Origin: Methylocystaceae bacterium
Lineage (GTDB): Bacteria > Pseudomonadota > Alphaproteobacteria > Rhizobiales > Beijerinckiaceae
Assembly (NCBI GenBank): GCA_003105285.1
Contig: PQAN01000320.1
Span: forward strand, 1-9,670
DNA: 9,670 nt
Direction: 5' to 3'
In this document: positions 1 to 6,491 of the stretch, piece after piece
Numbering within the stretch: position 1 is the stretch's first letter
Layout: each line of letters begins with the position of its first letter
The notes under the pieces: model-generated
Databases searched by the model: none
Told to the model about the DNA's origin: nothing
The model's input: the letters and a program-made list of their open reading frames with translations, nothing else
Position numbers and translations under genes: made by a program

Positions 1-161
1 GTGGCGAGATAGCTCTCGAGAAAGGGCAGCAGCCAATCGATGATCTTGTCGTTGCCGACGATGGCGACGCCATAGCGCTTGTTCGGGGAGAGGGCGGCGC
101 CCGCCTCGGCGGGCGCGCCCTTAAGGGGTGATAGATGTGGATTTGCGGAACGAAGGCTCAT
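1..161 (-). CDS. N-terminal part of a glycosyltransferase-like protein (runs off left edge)
   Basis: An open frame on the minus strand starts with ATG at 161-159 and stays open to the window edge, giving 53 codons plus two bases. The product begins MSLRSANPHLSPLKG and continues after a linker rich in Ala and Pro as RYGVAIVGNDKIIDWLLPFL (about residues 29-48). That segment has the look of a first beta strand followed by a helix in a Rossmann-like fold. From memory, similar N-termini (a strand ending in a-N-D-k followed by a long helix) occur in uncharacterised sugar-transferase-like proteins of polysaccharide loci. This is recollection, not a search. The gene is divergent from the two glycosyltransferases on its right, which supports a shared glycan role. 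No strong Shine-Dalgarno is visible; GACGGGG lies just upstream of the ATG. The frame is credible because it shows typical protein texture, unlike the frame opposite. The function is only a guess. Confidence 0.6.
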   Translation of the reverse strand, partial: MSLRSANPHLSPLKGAPAEAGAALSPNKRYGVAIVGNDKIIDWLLPFLESYLA

Positions 162-264
162 ATACCCCGTCTACTTGGAAATTCCGCCATATAGCAAGGG
201 GAGCGTCCAGGGCGGGGGCGCCTCCTCCTCGGGCTCCGGGCGCTTCGAAGAAGAGGAGACTCCG
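162..264. promoter_or_regulatory. Divergent intergenic region of the glycan locus
   Basis: These 103 bases separate two divergent starts, so promoters for both directions must lie here or inside the flanking 5' ends. An AT-richer patch at 161-196 (TATACC, CATATAGC) is the most promoter-like part. I could not pair it with a well-spaced -35 box on either strand. The right half is very GC-rich. Confidence 0.35.
254..258 (+). promoter_or_regulatory. Ribosome-binding site fixing the start at 265
   Basis: AGGAG sits six bases before the ATG at 265. This decides the start of the first glycosyltransferase against an in-frame ATG at 79, which lies inside the divergent gene and would add 62 residues of low-complexity sequence. 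Confidence 0.7.
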
Positions 265-1536
265 ATGGAATCGGCTGTGCGCGCAGAGACTTCCGTCGCG
301 TCGTCCGCCACGGCCCCGTTCGCGGGCAAGACGGTCGCCGTCGTTCACGCGGCCTGGCACTCCTGCGGCAGCTATCAGGTCAATGTCAGCCAGATGATCG
401 CCTATCGGGCGCTCGGCGCGCGGGTGATCTCGATCGCCCTGATGGACGCGCCCGGCCCGCTCCCTCCGCGCGGCGCCCGCTGGCGCGCCTATCTCGCGGC
501 GACCGACGACCTGCCTGCGGACAAACGCTATTTTTGCGGCGCCGACTGGCGCCTCGTGCCGACGCCGGGCTTTCTCGGCGAAGCCTGGTGGCCGTTGATT
601 CACGGCGATCAGGCGGTCTTTCTCGTCGAGCTGGCGAAACGCGCCGCCGTTCCGCCCGAGCTCCAGGCGGAAACGATCGATCTCATCCATGCAAATCACT
701 ATTTCACGCTGCCGTTCGTCTCGAAGCTGCGCGGCGCGCGAAACATTTCTGTCATACTCGAGACGCAGGACATCCAGGCGCGACAATATGTCCTTCGCAA
801 CAAAGGCGGATTTTTCCTGCCTCCTTACGCGACCTACGAGGATATGTTACAGATCGAGCTCGAATGGATGAAGACCGCCGATCTCTGCGTGCATCTCAAC
901 GAGGCCGAGCGCGCCGATTTCGCGACATTGCTTCCTAAGGCGCGGCATAGGCTCGTTTATCCGGCGGTCGCTCCCGTCCCGGCCGGCCCTGGCGGAAACA
1001 GGATCATCATCGTGGCGAGCGACAACTACGCGAATTACGTCAGCCTGCGCTGGTTCCTACAGGAGGTTCTGCCGCTCGCCCCGCAAGCCGACGTCGAGAT
1101 CTACGGCAATATCGACGGCGGCGTGAAGAGCCGGGACAAGGCGTTGTACGAGACGCATCGGCGCTGTTTCAAAGGCCGCGTCGACGACATCGGGGCGGTC
1201 TACGCCGACTCCGCCTGCGTCCTTCTCCCGACGATCGAGGGCCACGGTCTCTCCATCAAGGCGGTCGAGGCGCTGGCGAGCGGCGCGCCGATCATCGCGA
1301 CGCCGCAGGCGTTTCGCGGCATGAAGATCGATCCGAGGACATTGAGCAATGTCGCTCTGGTCGAAGACGCCCAGGGCTTCGCGGCCGCGCTGCGCGACGC
1401 CGACGCGAGACGCGGCGCGCGCGAGGCGCCGCCACGCGCCGCGTCCGATACGCGCCGTCTCTATGACGAGGTGTTCAGCTTCTCGGCCTATACGCGCGCG
1501 CTGCACGAGGCGGCGGCGCCTCTGGTCTCTTCATGA
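265..1536 (+). CDS. GT4-type glycosyltransferase, first of a tandem pair
   Basis: The 423-residue product looks like a cytoplasmic retaining glycosyltransferase of the GT-B fold that moves a sugar from a nucleotide donor to a glycan or lipid acceptor. The N-terminal domain starts at about residue 22 (TVAVVHAAWHSCGSYQ) and carries IHANHYF (141-147) and ETQDIQARQ (166-174). The C-terminal donor-binding domain starts near 246 (RIIIVASDNYANY) and contains FKGRVDD (302-308), LLPTIEGHGLSIKAVEALAS (320-339) and SGAPIIATP (339-347). The Gly-rich stretch followed by K-A-V-E-A and S-G-x-P is the usual GT4 donor-site signature. There is no signal peptide or membrane segment. The start is set by AGGAG at 254. 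The stop overlaps the ATG of the next gene, which is a paralogue of the same length and architecture. Donor and acceptor cannot be told from sequence. A capsule, exopolysaccharide or surface-glycan role is inferred from context. Confidence 0.85.
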   Translation: MESAVRAETSVASSATAPFAGKTVAVVHAAWHSCGSYQVNVSQMIAYRALGARVISIALMDAPGPLPPRGARWRAYLAATDDLPADKRYFCGADWRLVPTPGFLGEAWWPLIHGDQAVFLVELAKRAAVPPELQAETIDLIHANHYFTLPFVSKLRGARNISVILETQDIQARQYVLRNKGGFFLPPYATYEDMLQIELEWMKTADLCVHLNEAERADFATLLPKARHRLVYPAVAPVPAGPGGNRIIIVASDNYANYVSLRWFLQEVLPLAPQADVEIYGNIDGGVKSRDKALYETHRRCFKGRVDDIGAVYADSACVLLPTIEGHGLSIKAVEALASGAPIIATPQAFRGMKIDPRTLSNVALVEDAQGFAAALRDADARRGAREAPPRAASDTRRLYDEVFSFSAYTRALHEAAAPLVSS

Positions 1537-2798
1537 ACGCGTGGTTCTCTCTGCGAGAGGCGGCGGCTACGCTGCCGCTCGCCGGCCGCGACGTGGCCGT
1601 CGTTCATCCGGCGTGGCATTCCTGCGGCACCTATCGCGTCGTGCTCGGCCAGATCGCCGCCTATCGCGCGCTCGGCGCGCGCGTCTCGCCCATCGCCGTC
1701 AGCGATCTTCCGGGCCATGCGCCGCAGAGCGCCTTCATGTGGCGCTCGTTTATCGAGGCGACGCCGGAACTCTCGCGGCAAGAACGCTGGTTCGGCGGCG
1801 TGCCCTTCTCGAGCTTCGTCCACCCGCGCTTTCTGCGCGACGTGCTGTGGCCCTATCTGCATGGCGATCAGGCGATCATCCGCGCCGGCCTCGCCGAGCG
1901 CGCGCGGCTCTCGCCCGCGCTGGAGCGGCGCCGGTTCGATCTCGTCCATTGCAATCATTTCTTCCTGATGCCGGTCGCGCGACGGCTGGCGCGCTCGCAG
2001 GCCCCGATCCTGCTCGACAGCCATGATCTGCAGGCGCGCCAATTTGTCTTGATGAACGAGCGCATGCCGTGGCTGCGCCCGCATGTGACCTATGACGAGA
2101 TGCTGGCGCGCGAACTCGAGCTGATGCGCGAGGCGGACCTTCTGCTCCATCTCAACGCCGAGGAGCATGACGAGTTTCGCGCGCTCCTGCCGGAAAAGAC
2201 TCATGCTCTGCTCTATCCGAGCGCGCCGGAGGCGCCGCTCGGACCGGGCGGCGAAGACATCGTGCTGGTGGCGAGCAACAATAGCGCCAATGTCGAGAGC
2301 GTCTTGTGGTTTCTGCGCGAGGTTCTCGGTCGAGCCGAAGGCTTGCGCGTAAAGATCGTCGGCAATATCGACGCCGGCGTGAAGGCGCGCGAGCCGGCGC
2401 TGTTCGAAGCTTATAAATCGTCATTCGTCGGGCGCGTCGACGATCCCGGCGCGGTCTATGCGAACGCGCGCCTCGTCCTGCTGCCGACGATCAGCGGCCA
2501 TGGCCTGTCGATCAAAGCCGTCGAGGCGATGGCGAGCGGTCTGCCGCTCGTCGCCACCCGTCACGCTTTTCGTGGTATGCGCGCCGATGTGGCGGCGTTT
2601 TCGAATGTCGTCATCGCCGACGCCGCCGAGGACTTCGCCCGCGCCGCGAGCGCAGCGGCGGCTCGCGCGACGATCCCGAGCGAGGCGGAGCGGGCGGGAA
2701 GCGACACGCGGCGCTTCTACGACGCGAATTTTTCTCTTCGCGCCTACGAGCGCAACCTCGCCGTCCTCGCGCCGCCTCTGCTCGGCGCGGCGATCTAG
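1533..2798 (+). CDS. GT4-type glycosyltransferase, second of a tandem pair
   Basis: This 421-residue protein is a clear paralogue of the preceding gene product and aligns with it end to end. Shared blocks include VAVVHPAWHSCGTYR (21-35), AYRALGARV (43-51), YLHGDQA (108-114), DSHDLQARQF (162-171), LLHLNAEE (204-211), VASNNSANVES (246-256), FVGRVDDPGAVYAN (298-311) and SGHGLSIKAVEAMASG (321-336). The first Glu of the donor-site motif in the upstream copy (IEGHG) is Ser here (ISGHG); the later Glu in KAVEA is kept. This may mean a different donor or altered catalysis. The ATG overlaps the upstream stop as ATGA and has no Shine-Dalgarno of its own, so translation is probably coupled. The gene ends 150 bases before a convergent gene, with palindromic repeats in the gap. 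The family is secure, the substrate unknown. Confidence 0.85.
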   Translation: MNAWFSLREAAATLPLAGRDVAVVHPAWHSCGTYRVVLGQIAAYRALGARVSPIAVSDLPGHAPQSAFMWRSFIEATPELSRQERWFGGVPFSSFVHPRFLRDVLWPYLHGDQAIIRAGLAERARLSPALERRRFDLVHCNHFFLMPVARRLARSQAPILLDSHDLQARQFVLMNERMPWLRPHVTYDEMLARELELMREADLLLHLNAEEHDEFRALLPEKTHALLYPSAPEAPLGPGGEDIVLVASNNSANVESVLWFLREVLGRAEGLRVKIVGNIDAGVKAREPALFEAYKSSFVGRVDDPGAVYANARLVLLPTISGHGLSIKAVEAMASGLPLVATRHAFRGMRADVAAFSNVVIADAAEDFARAASAAAARATIPSEAERAGSDTRRFYDANFSLRAYERNLAVLAPPLLGAAI

Positions 2799-2811
2799 AG
2801 TCTTGTTTCGA

Positions 2812-2856
2812 CGCGTTTCCGACGCCGAACCGGTTTCCACTTCGGCTGGAAACGCT
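2812..2856. repeat. Palindromic dispersed repeat, type 1
   Basis: The element is a nested inverted repeat. The outer arms are CGCGTTTCC (2812-2820) and GGAAACGCT (2848-2856), matching at eight of nine positions. The inner arms are GCCGAA (2824-2829) and TTCGGC (2841-2846), a perfect match. Its reverse complement (AGCGTTTCC, then GAAGTGG, then ACCGGTTC, then AAACGCG) resembles a short palindrome I recall as scattered between genes in many Rhizobiales genomes. The copy number here cannot be seen. It lies just after the stop of the second glycosyltransferase and may act as a transcript-end hairpin, though no T-tract follows. Confidence 0.6.
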
Positions 2857-2867
2857 CTGGCTTCGGC

Positions 2868-2936
2868 GTCATTGCGAGCGGCGAATCCAGACTTCGCGCG
2901 TTGCTTCTGGATTGCTTTGCTTCGCTCGCGATGATG
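2868..2936. repeat. REP-like palindromic repeat, type 2
   Basis: The outer arms CATTGCGAGCG (2870-2880) and CGCTCGCGATG (2923-2933) pair at ten of eleven positions. The inner arms AATCCAG (2884-2890) and CTGGATT (2907-2913) pair perfectly. The words TTGCGAGCG and GCAATCCAG with a GAAGC-rich middle are typical of a REP-like family seen in several alphaproteobacteria. That identification is from memory, without a search. It sits between two convergent genes, where such elements often occur and can block read-through or exonucleases from both sides. Confidence 0.65.
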
Positions 2937-2949
2937 GGCTGCTGCGGCG

Positions 2950-3969
2950 TCAAACGAAATCCAACAAATGGTCGAGATCGAACGAAGAGCGGCGGCCGAG
3001 AGCCTCGGCGCGACGCTCGAGAAAGACTTGCGCCTGCCGTCGCCCCTCGTCGCGCAACATACAAAGAAAATCCCATTCGGCGATAAGCTTGGAAGACGCG
3101 TTCAGCTCGGTCAACATGTCGCTCGCAATGCAATGGATCCGCATCCCGGCCCATTGCGCGCCCTCCGTGTTTCCAGGATCGGCGACTTGGCGAAGCAGCG
3201 CGATCATGCGCAACTCCTTCAGAAGGACCGAGTTGAACGACACCTCGTTCAGGCGGTTGAGAATGTCGATCGCCGAGCGTGGCGCGCCTTTGCGCTCGAT
3301 CGGATTGATCTGGATGAGGATGGTGTCCCTCGAGACGCATTCGCGCACGAGCGGCGTGATGGTCGGATTGCCGGCGTAGCCGCCGTCCCAATAGGCTTTG
3401 CCGTCGATCTCTATGGCCTGAAACATCGTGGGCAGACACGCCGATGCGAGGAGCGCGTCCGGCGTCAGATCGCGGTTTCTGAAAACGCGCCCATGCCCTG
3501 TCGCGACATTGGTCGCGGTGACGAAGAGCTTGATCGGCGACTGCGCCAACCGCTCGAAATCGATTGTCTCGAGCAGGATGTCGCGCAACGGATTCGAGCC
3601 GCTCGGATTGAGATCATAGGGCGAAAGCACCCGCGACATCATATCAATCGTGAGGAAGGCGGGAGAGTTGTCCAGCGTCCAGCGCCCCAAGATCATATCG
3701 ATCGGACTGCGCTGCAGAGGACTGAGCAAAGCCGCCTGCGCGACGCGGCGCCAGAAGCTCTCCATGGCGGCGCGGGCGCCCTCGGCGCCGGCCATGGAAT
3801 ATCCATGGACGAGCGCCGCAGCGTTCATGGCTCCGGCCGATGTGCCCGAAATGCCGTCGATTTGCAGCCATGGCTCTTCGAGCAGGCGGTCGAGCGCGCC
3901 CCAGGTAAAAGCGCCATGGGCGCCGCCGCCTTGCAACGCCAGATCGACGAGGAGCGTCTCGCGCGTCAC
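2950..3969 (-). CDS. Patatin-like phospholipase, RssA type
   Basis: The 339-residue product carries all hallmarks of a patatin-fold serine acyl hydrolase. The oxyanion-hole glycine loop is GGGAHG (14-19), the nucleophile elbow is GTSAG (42-46, Ser44) and the catalytic-dyad Asp is in DGG (195-197, Asp195). It is expected to cleave ester bonds of phospholipids or other acyl lipids. There is no signal peptide or membrane segment, so it is probably cytosolic or peripheral at the inner membrane. The C-terminal third (about 230-339) is the helical extension usual in this bacterial subgroup. The start is GTG at 3969-3967; no in-frame ATG precedes the glycine loop, and the frame upstream has neither ATG nor a good Shine-Dalgarno. 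The gene is convergent with the glycosyltransferase pair and stands alone. Such genes are often near polyhydroxybutyrate or lipid genes, but no such neighbour is visible here. The substrate is unknown. Confidence 0.92.
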   Translation of the reverse strand: MTRETLLVDLALQGGGAHGAFTWGALDRLLEEPWLQIDGISGTSAGAMNAAALVHGYSMAGAEGARAAMESFWRRVAQAALLSPLQRSPIDMILGRWTLDNSPAFLTIDMMSRVLSPYDLNPSGSNPLRDILLETIDFERLAQSPIKLFVTATNVATGHGRVFRNRDLTPDALLASACLPTMFQAIEIDGKAYWDGGYAGNPTITPLVRECVSRDTILIQINPIERKGAPRSAIDILNRLNEVSFNSVLLKELRMIALLRQVADPGNTEGAQWAGMRIHCIASDMLTELNASSKLIAEWDFLCMLRDEGRRQAQVFLERRAEALGRRSSFDLDHLLDFV

Positions 3970-4041
3970 GATGAGGTTCGATCCAGTTCTCTGTGCGAAA
4001 AAGCGACTTCGAACGAATACGAGAAAAGCGCGAAGAGCCTA

Positions 4042-4059
4042 TCTCGGCGAATGCCGAGA
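4042..4059. repeat. Short perfect hairpin downstream of the HxlR remnant
   Basis: TCTCGGC (4042-4048) and GCCGAGA (4053-4059) form a perfect 7-bp stem with a GAAT loop. It lies between the stop of the HxlR remnant and the start of the patatin gene. Neither strand has an adjacent T-tract, so an intrinsic terminator is not supported. It could be a leftover terminator stem or an operator for the patatin gene. Confidence 0.35.
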
Positions 4060-4138
4060 GTCACTCCGGGCATTTGTACCAATCCATCGATGTTTCATTC
4101 GCGATCGCCCTGGCTGGCCTGTCTCCTTTTCGACGATC

Positions 4139-4294
4139 TCACGCATGTTTCTCGCCCCAGTCGCGCAACGCCTTCAGAATCGGGCCGAGCTCCTTTCCCT
4201 TGTCGGTCAGATAATATTCGAGTCGAGGCGGATGGCGTTCGTAGAGCCCGCTCGCGACGATCCCTCGCGCCTCTCTAATATCGACAAGTGACTT
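4139..4294 (-). pseudogene. C-terminal remnant of an HxlR-family transcriptional regulator
   Basis: On the minus strand a 51-codon frame, bounded upstream by an in-frame TGA at 4297-4295, encodes KSLVDIREARGIV, then YERHPPRLEYYLTDKGKEL and finally LKALRDWGEKHA before a TGA stop. The block from EARGIV through PPRLEYYLTDKGKEL is the end of the recognition helix plus the beta-wing of HxlR winged-helix proteins, and the ALRDWGEKH ending is typical of the family. HxlR proteins are usually 100-130 residues. The first half, including the conserved N-terminal cysteine and helix 1-2 region, is missing, and no start codon or ribosome-binding site is present. The fragment joins an AT-rich sequence at 4286-4310. 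I read it as a 5'-truncated pseudogene left by a deletion. The family assignment is by eye but distinctive. Confidence 0.7.
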
Positions 4295-4310
4295 TCAAAA
4301 ATTAAGTTAT
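4286..4310. promoter_or_regulatory. Operator-like AT-rich element next to the HxlR remnant
   Basis: The stretch AAGTGACTTTCAAAAATTAA followed by GTTAT is clearly AT-richer than its surroundings. AAGT-G-ACTT is a small inverted repeat, and TTAAGTTA follows. ACTTTCAAAA and similar words recur in intergenic regions beside HxlR genes as I remember them. It could be the old autoregulatory site. It overlaps the 5' end of the truncated frame, so its position coincides with the deletion junction. No experiment or search supports it. Confidence 0.25.
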
Positions 4311-4345
4311 CGGGCGTGCTTCACCCGACAAGGGAGAAAAACGCC

Positions 4346-4564
4346 ATGACGCCTTCATCGATCGCCTATGTGGCTCCTGTCGCGGCCCTCGCCATCGCGG
4401 CTGCGTGGACGCCCCGCGGCAAGGCGGCGGGGCGTTCGTTTCGGAAACTGATCTTGACCCCGGCGGCCGAGGCGCCATTCTCGTCTCATGGTCCGCATGT
4501 CTCCCCCGAGCATTCCGCAGCCCGCCACATCCGGCCTCGCCAATCTCGGCGAGCGGGCGCGTGA
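4346..4564 (+). pseudogene. Possible 5' stub of a deleted gene, running into hrcA out of frame
   Basis: AGGGAG at 4331-4336 lies nine bases before an ATG at 4346, which opens a 72-codon frame starting MTPSSIAYVAPVAALAIAAA. The first 20 residues look like a signal anchor or first membrane helix. After TPRGK the composition becomes low-quality and Arg-rich, and the frame ends inside hrcA, overlapping it out of frame by 77 bases. HxlR genes are commonly divergent from the gene they control, and this start lies where such a partner would begin. My reading is that the ribosome-binding site and first codons of the old target gene survive while the rest was lost. It could equally be a chance frame. 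Confidence 0.2.
4453..4481 (+). promoter_or_regulatory. Candidate heat-shock (RpoH-type) promoter of hrcA
   Basis: CTTGAC (4453-4458), 16 bases, then CCATTCT (4475-4481) resembles the sigma-32 pattern CTTGAA/C with a C-rich -10 ending in CCAT. A start point would fall within about ten bases of the ATG at 4488, so the message would be leaderless or nearly so. No Shine-Dalgarno precedes either ATG (4488 or 4497), which fits. The -10 match is imperfect. Confidence 0.3.
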
Positions 4565-5585
4565 AATTTTCCGCCAGATCGTCGATTCCTATCTCGCGAG
4601 CGGCGATCCGGTCGGCTCCCGCCAGCTCTCGCGGCTCTTGCCGATGACGCTGTCGCCGGCGTCGGTGCGCAATGTCATGCAGGATCTCGAAGAGCTGGGC
4701 CTCGTCTACGCGCCGCACACCAGCGCCGGCCGCCTGCCGACGGAGCTCGGCCTGCGCTTCTTCGTCGATTCGCTGCTGCAGATCGGCGACATCGAGGAGA
4801 GCGAACGCGCGCATATCGAGGCCCAGGTCGAGGCGGCCTCGAAGGATCACGATCTCGAGGGCGTGCTGGCCGAGGCCACGAGCCTCTTGTCGGGACTGAC
4901 GCGCGGCGCCGGCGTCGTCGTCACCAGCAAGGAGAACGCGCGCCTGAAGCAGATCGATTTCGTGCGTCTCGAGCCGGATCGCGCCTTGGCGATCCTCGTC
5001 GCCGAGGACGGCTCGGTCGAGAACCGCGTTCTGCATGTGCCGCGCGATCTTCCGGCTTCGGCGCTCATCGAGGCGGCGAATTATCTCAACGCCCGCATCC
5101 GCGGCCGCACACTGATGGACGTGCGTTCGGAGATCGAGGCGTCGCGGCGCGCGGCGCAGATCGAGCTCGACGAATTGACGGCCAAGCTCGTCGACGCGGG
5201 ACTCGCGAGCTGGGGCGGGGCGGGCGCCGAGCATCGCCAGCTCATCGTGCGCGGACAGGCCAATCTCCTCGAGGATCTGACCGCCATGGCCGATCTCGAG
5301 CGCATTCGCCTGCTGTTCGCCGATCTCGAGACCAAGACGGACGTCATCGATCTGCTCGAGCGCGCCGAGACGGGCGAGGGCGTGCGCATCTTCATCGGCT
5401 CCGAGAACAAGCTGTTCTCGCTCTCCGGCTCGTCGATGATCGCCGCGCCCTTGCGCGACGCCAACAAGCGCATCGTCGGCGCGCTCGGCGTCATCGGCCC
5501 GACGCGCTTGAATTACGCGCGCATCGTGCCGATGGTGGACTATACGGCGAAGGTCGTCGCGCGCGTCGTGGGCGGCGGCGGTTGA
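4488..5585 (+). CDS. hrcA: Heat-inducible transcription repressor HrcA
   Basis: HrcA represses class I heat-shock genes (groESL, in some bacteria dnaK) by binding CIRCE elements, and its activity depends on GroEL. The 365-residue product has the N-terminal winged helix (about 20-90), with GERAREIFRQIVDSYLASGD, then PVGSRQLSRLLP and SPASVRNVMQDLEELGL. The family hallmark HTSAGRLPTELGLRFFVD is at 77-94. The rest is the dimerisation and GAF-like domain, including FIGSENKLFSLSGSSMIAAP near 303-322. Length is usual for the family. The start may be ATG at 4488 or ATG at 4497; neither has a ribosome-binding site. In many alphaproteobacteria hrcA is followed by grpE; here it is followed, 11 bases after its stop, by the convergent thiD. 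No CIRCE inverted repeat is visible upstream, so autoregulation through CIRCE is not supported. Confidence 0.96.
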   Translation: MVRMSPPSIPQPATSGLANLGERAREIFRQIVDSYLASGDPVGSRQLSRLLPMTLSPASVRNVMQDLEELGLVYAPHTSAGRLPTELGLRFFVDSLLQIGDIEESERAHIEAQVEAASKDHDLEGVLAEATSLLSGLTRGAGVVVTSKENARLKQIDFVRLEPDRALAILVAEDGSVENRVLHVPRDLPASALIEAANYLNARIRGRTLMDVRSEIEASRRAAQIELDELTAKLVDAGLASWGGAGAEHRQLIVRGQANLLEDLTAMADLERIRLLFADLETKTDVIDLLERAETGEGVRIFIGSENKLFSLSGSSMIAAPLRDANKRIVGALGVIGPTRLNYARIVPMVDYTAKVVARVVGGGG

Positions 5586-5596
5586 GCCGGCGCGGC

Positions 5597-6436
5597 CTAC
5601 TCTCTCTGCCGTCGATGCGAGCCTTCAGGCTCGCCCCACAGCGCATGGAAATGGTGCGGCGGCCCGCTTCCGCCGCCGACGCCGAGACGATCTGCCTGCG
5701 TGAGCGCGCCTTCGAGATAGGTCTTCGCCGCACGCACGGATTCGGCGAGTTCTATGCCCTTCGCGAGTTGCGCGGCGATCGCCGAAGAGAGCGCGCAGCC
5801 CGTTCCATGCACATTGCGCGTTTCGATGCGCCTGCCGCGAAATTCGTGCAGGCGCGAGCCGTCGAACAGAATGTCGACGGGCTCGCCGGCGAGATGTCCG
5901 CCTTTGACGAGCGTCGCGCGCGCGCCTCGCGCGACGAGCGCGCGCGCTTGTTCGGCCATTTCCTGCGGATCGCGCGCCTCGCGCGCGTCGAGCAGCGCCG
6001 CCGCCTCCGGGAGGTTGGGCGTCACGACCGCGGCGAGCGGCAGGATGCGCGCGCGCGCCGATCGAAGAAAGCCGGCGGCGCTCAAAGCATCGCCGTGGGT
6101 GGAATAGAGCACCGGATCGAACACGATATGTCTCGCCGCCGCGCGGGCGAGCGATTCGGCGACGGCCTCGGCGATCGGCGCATTCGCCAACATGCCGATC
6201 TTCACCGCGTCGACGTCGATATCGGCGAAAACGGCGTCGATCTGCGCCGTCACGACTTCCGGCGGAACGGCGTGCACGAGGCTGACGCCATGCGTGTTCT
6301 GCGCCGTGAGCGCGGTGATGACGGCCATGCCGTAGCAAGCGTGTGCCGAGAACGTCTTGATGTCGGCCTGCACGCCGGCGCCGCCGCTCGGATCGGAGCC
6401 GGCGATGGACAGGACTTTCGGCATGCCGGCGGTCAT
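5597..6436 (-). CDS. thiD: Hydroxymethylpyrimidine/phosphomethylpyrimidine kinase
   Basis: ThiD phosphorylates HMP to HMP-P and HMP-P to HMP-PP for thiamin pyrophosphate synthesis in the cytosol. The 279-residue product is a ribokinase-fold enzyme of normal length. SIAGSDPSGGAGVQADIKTF (10-29) is the N-terminal substrate loop, and YGMAVITALTAQNT (35-48) follows. TPNLPEA is at 139-145 and KGGH at 178-181. The anion-hole motif NVHGTGCALSSAI (208-220) carries the conserved Cys214. GPPHHFHALW (258-267) is the usual C-terminal signature. The ATG at 6436 is chosen because GGAGGGG lies ten bases upstream (6447-6453) and homology begins there. The in-frame extension further upstream overlaps selD and is nonsense. 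It follows selD by 55 bases and is probably cotranscribed with it. Other thiamin genes are not in view and no thi-box riboswitch was recognised. Confidence 0.96.
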   Translation of the reverse strand: MTAGMPKVLSIAGSDPSGGAGVQADIKTFSAHACYGMAVITALTAQNTHGVSLVHAVPPEVVTAQIDAVFADIDVDAVKIGMLANAPIAEAVAESLARAAARHIVFDPVLYSTHGDALSAAGFLRSARARILPLAAVVTPNLPEAAALLDAREARDPQEMAEQARALVARGARATLVKGGHLAGEPVDILFDGSRLHEFRGRRIETRNVHGTGCALSSAIAAQLAKGIELAESVRAAKTYLEGALTQADRLGVGGGSGPPHHFHALWGEPEGSHRRQRE

Positions 6437-6446
6437 TGTTGGGTAG

Positions 6447-6453
6447 CCCCTCC
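6447..6453 (-). promoter_or_regulatory. Ribosome-binding site of thiD
   Basis: GGAGGGG on the minus strand lies ten bases before the thiD ATG at 6436, in the short selD-thiD spacer. It fixes the thiD start and shows that thiD does not depend on coupling with selD. Confidence 0.65.
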
Positions 6454-6491
6454 GCTCTTGCAGTCTCGCGTCCTCCGATCGATCGAGCGCC

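Noticed and set aside
79..264. N-terminal extension of the first glycosyltransferase from ATG 79
   Set aside because: It is low-complexity, overlaps the divergent gene start at 161, and the ribosome-binding site at 254 supports ATG 265.
4016..4105. 19-codon minus-strand frame upstream of the patatin gene (begins MKHRWIGTN)
   Set aside because: The nearest AAGGAG is too far (over 20 bases) from its ATG, and the peptide has no recognisable feature.
2968..4278. Long plus-strand open frame (436 codons) opposite the patatin gene
   Set aside because: It is Arg-rich mirror coding caused by high GC. The minus strand carries an unmistakable patatin with catalytic motifs.
4300..4487. CIRCE element (TTAGCACTC-N9-GAGTGCTAA) upstream of hrcA
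   Set aside because: I looked for both arms and found neither.
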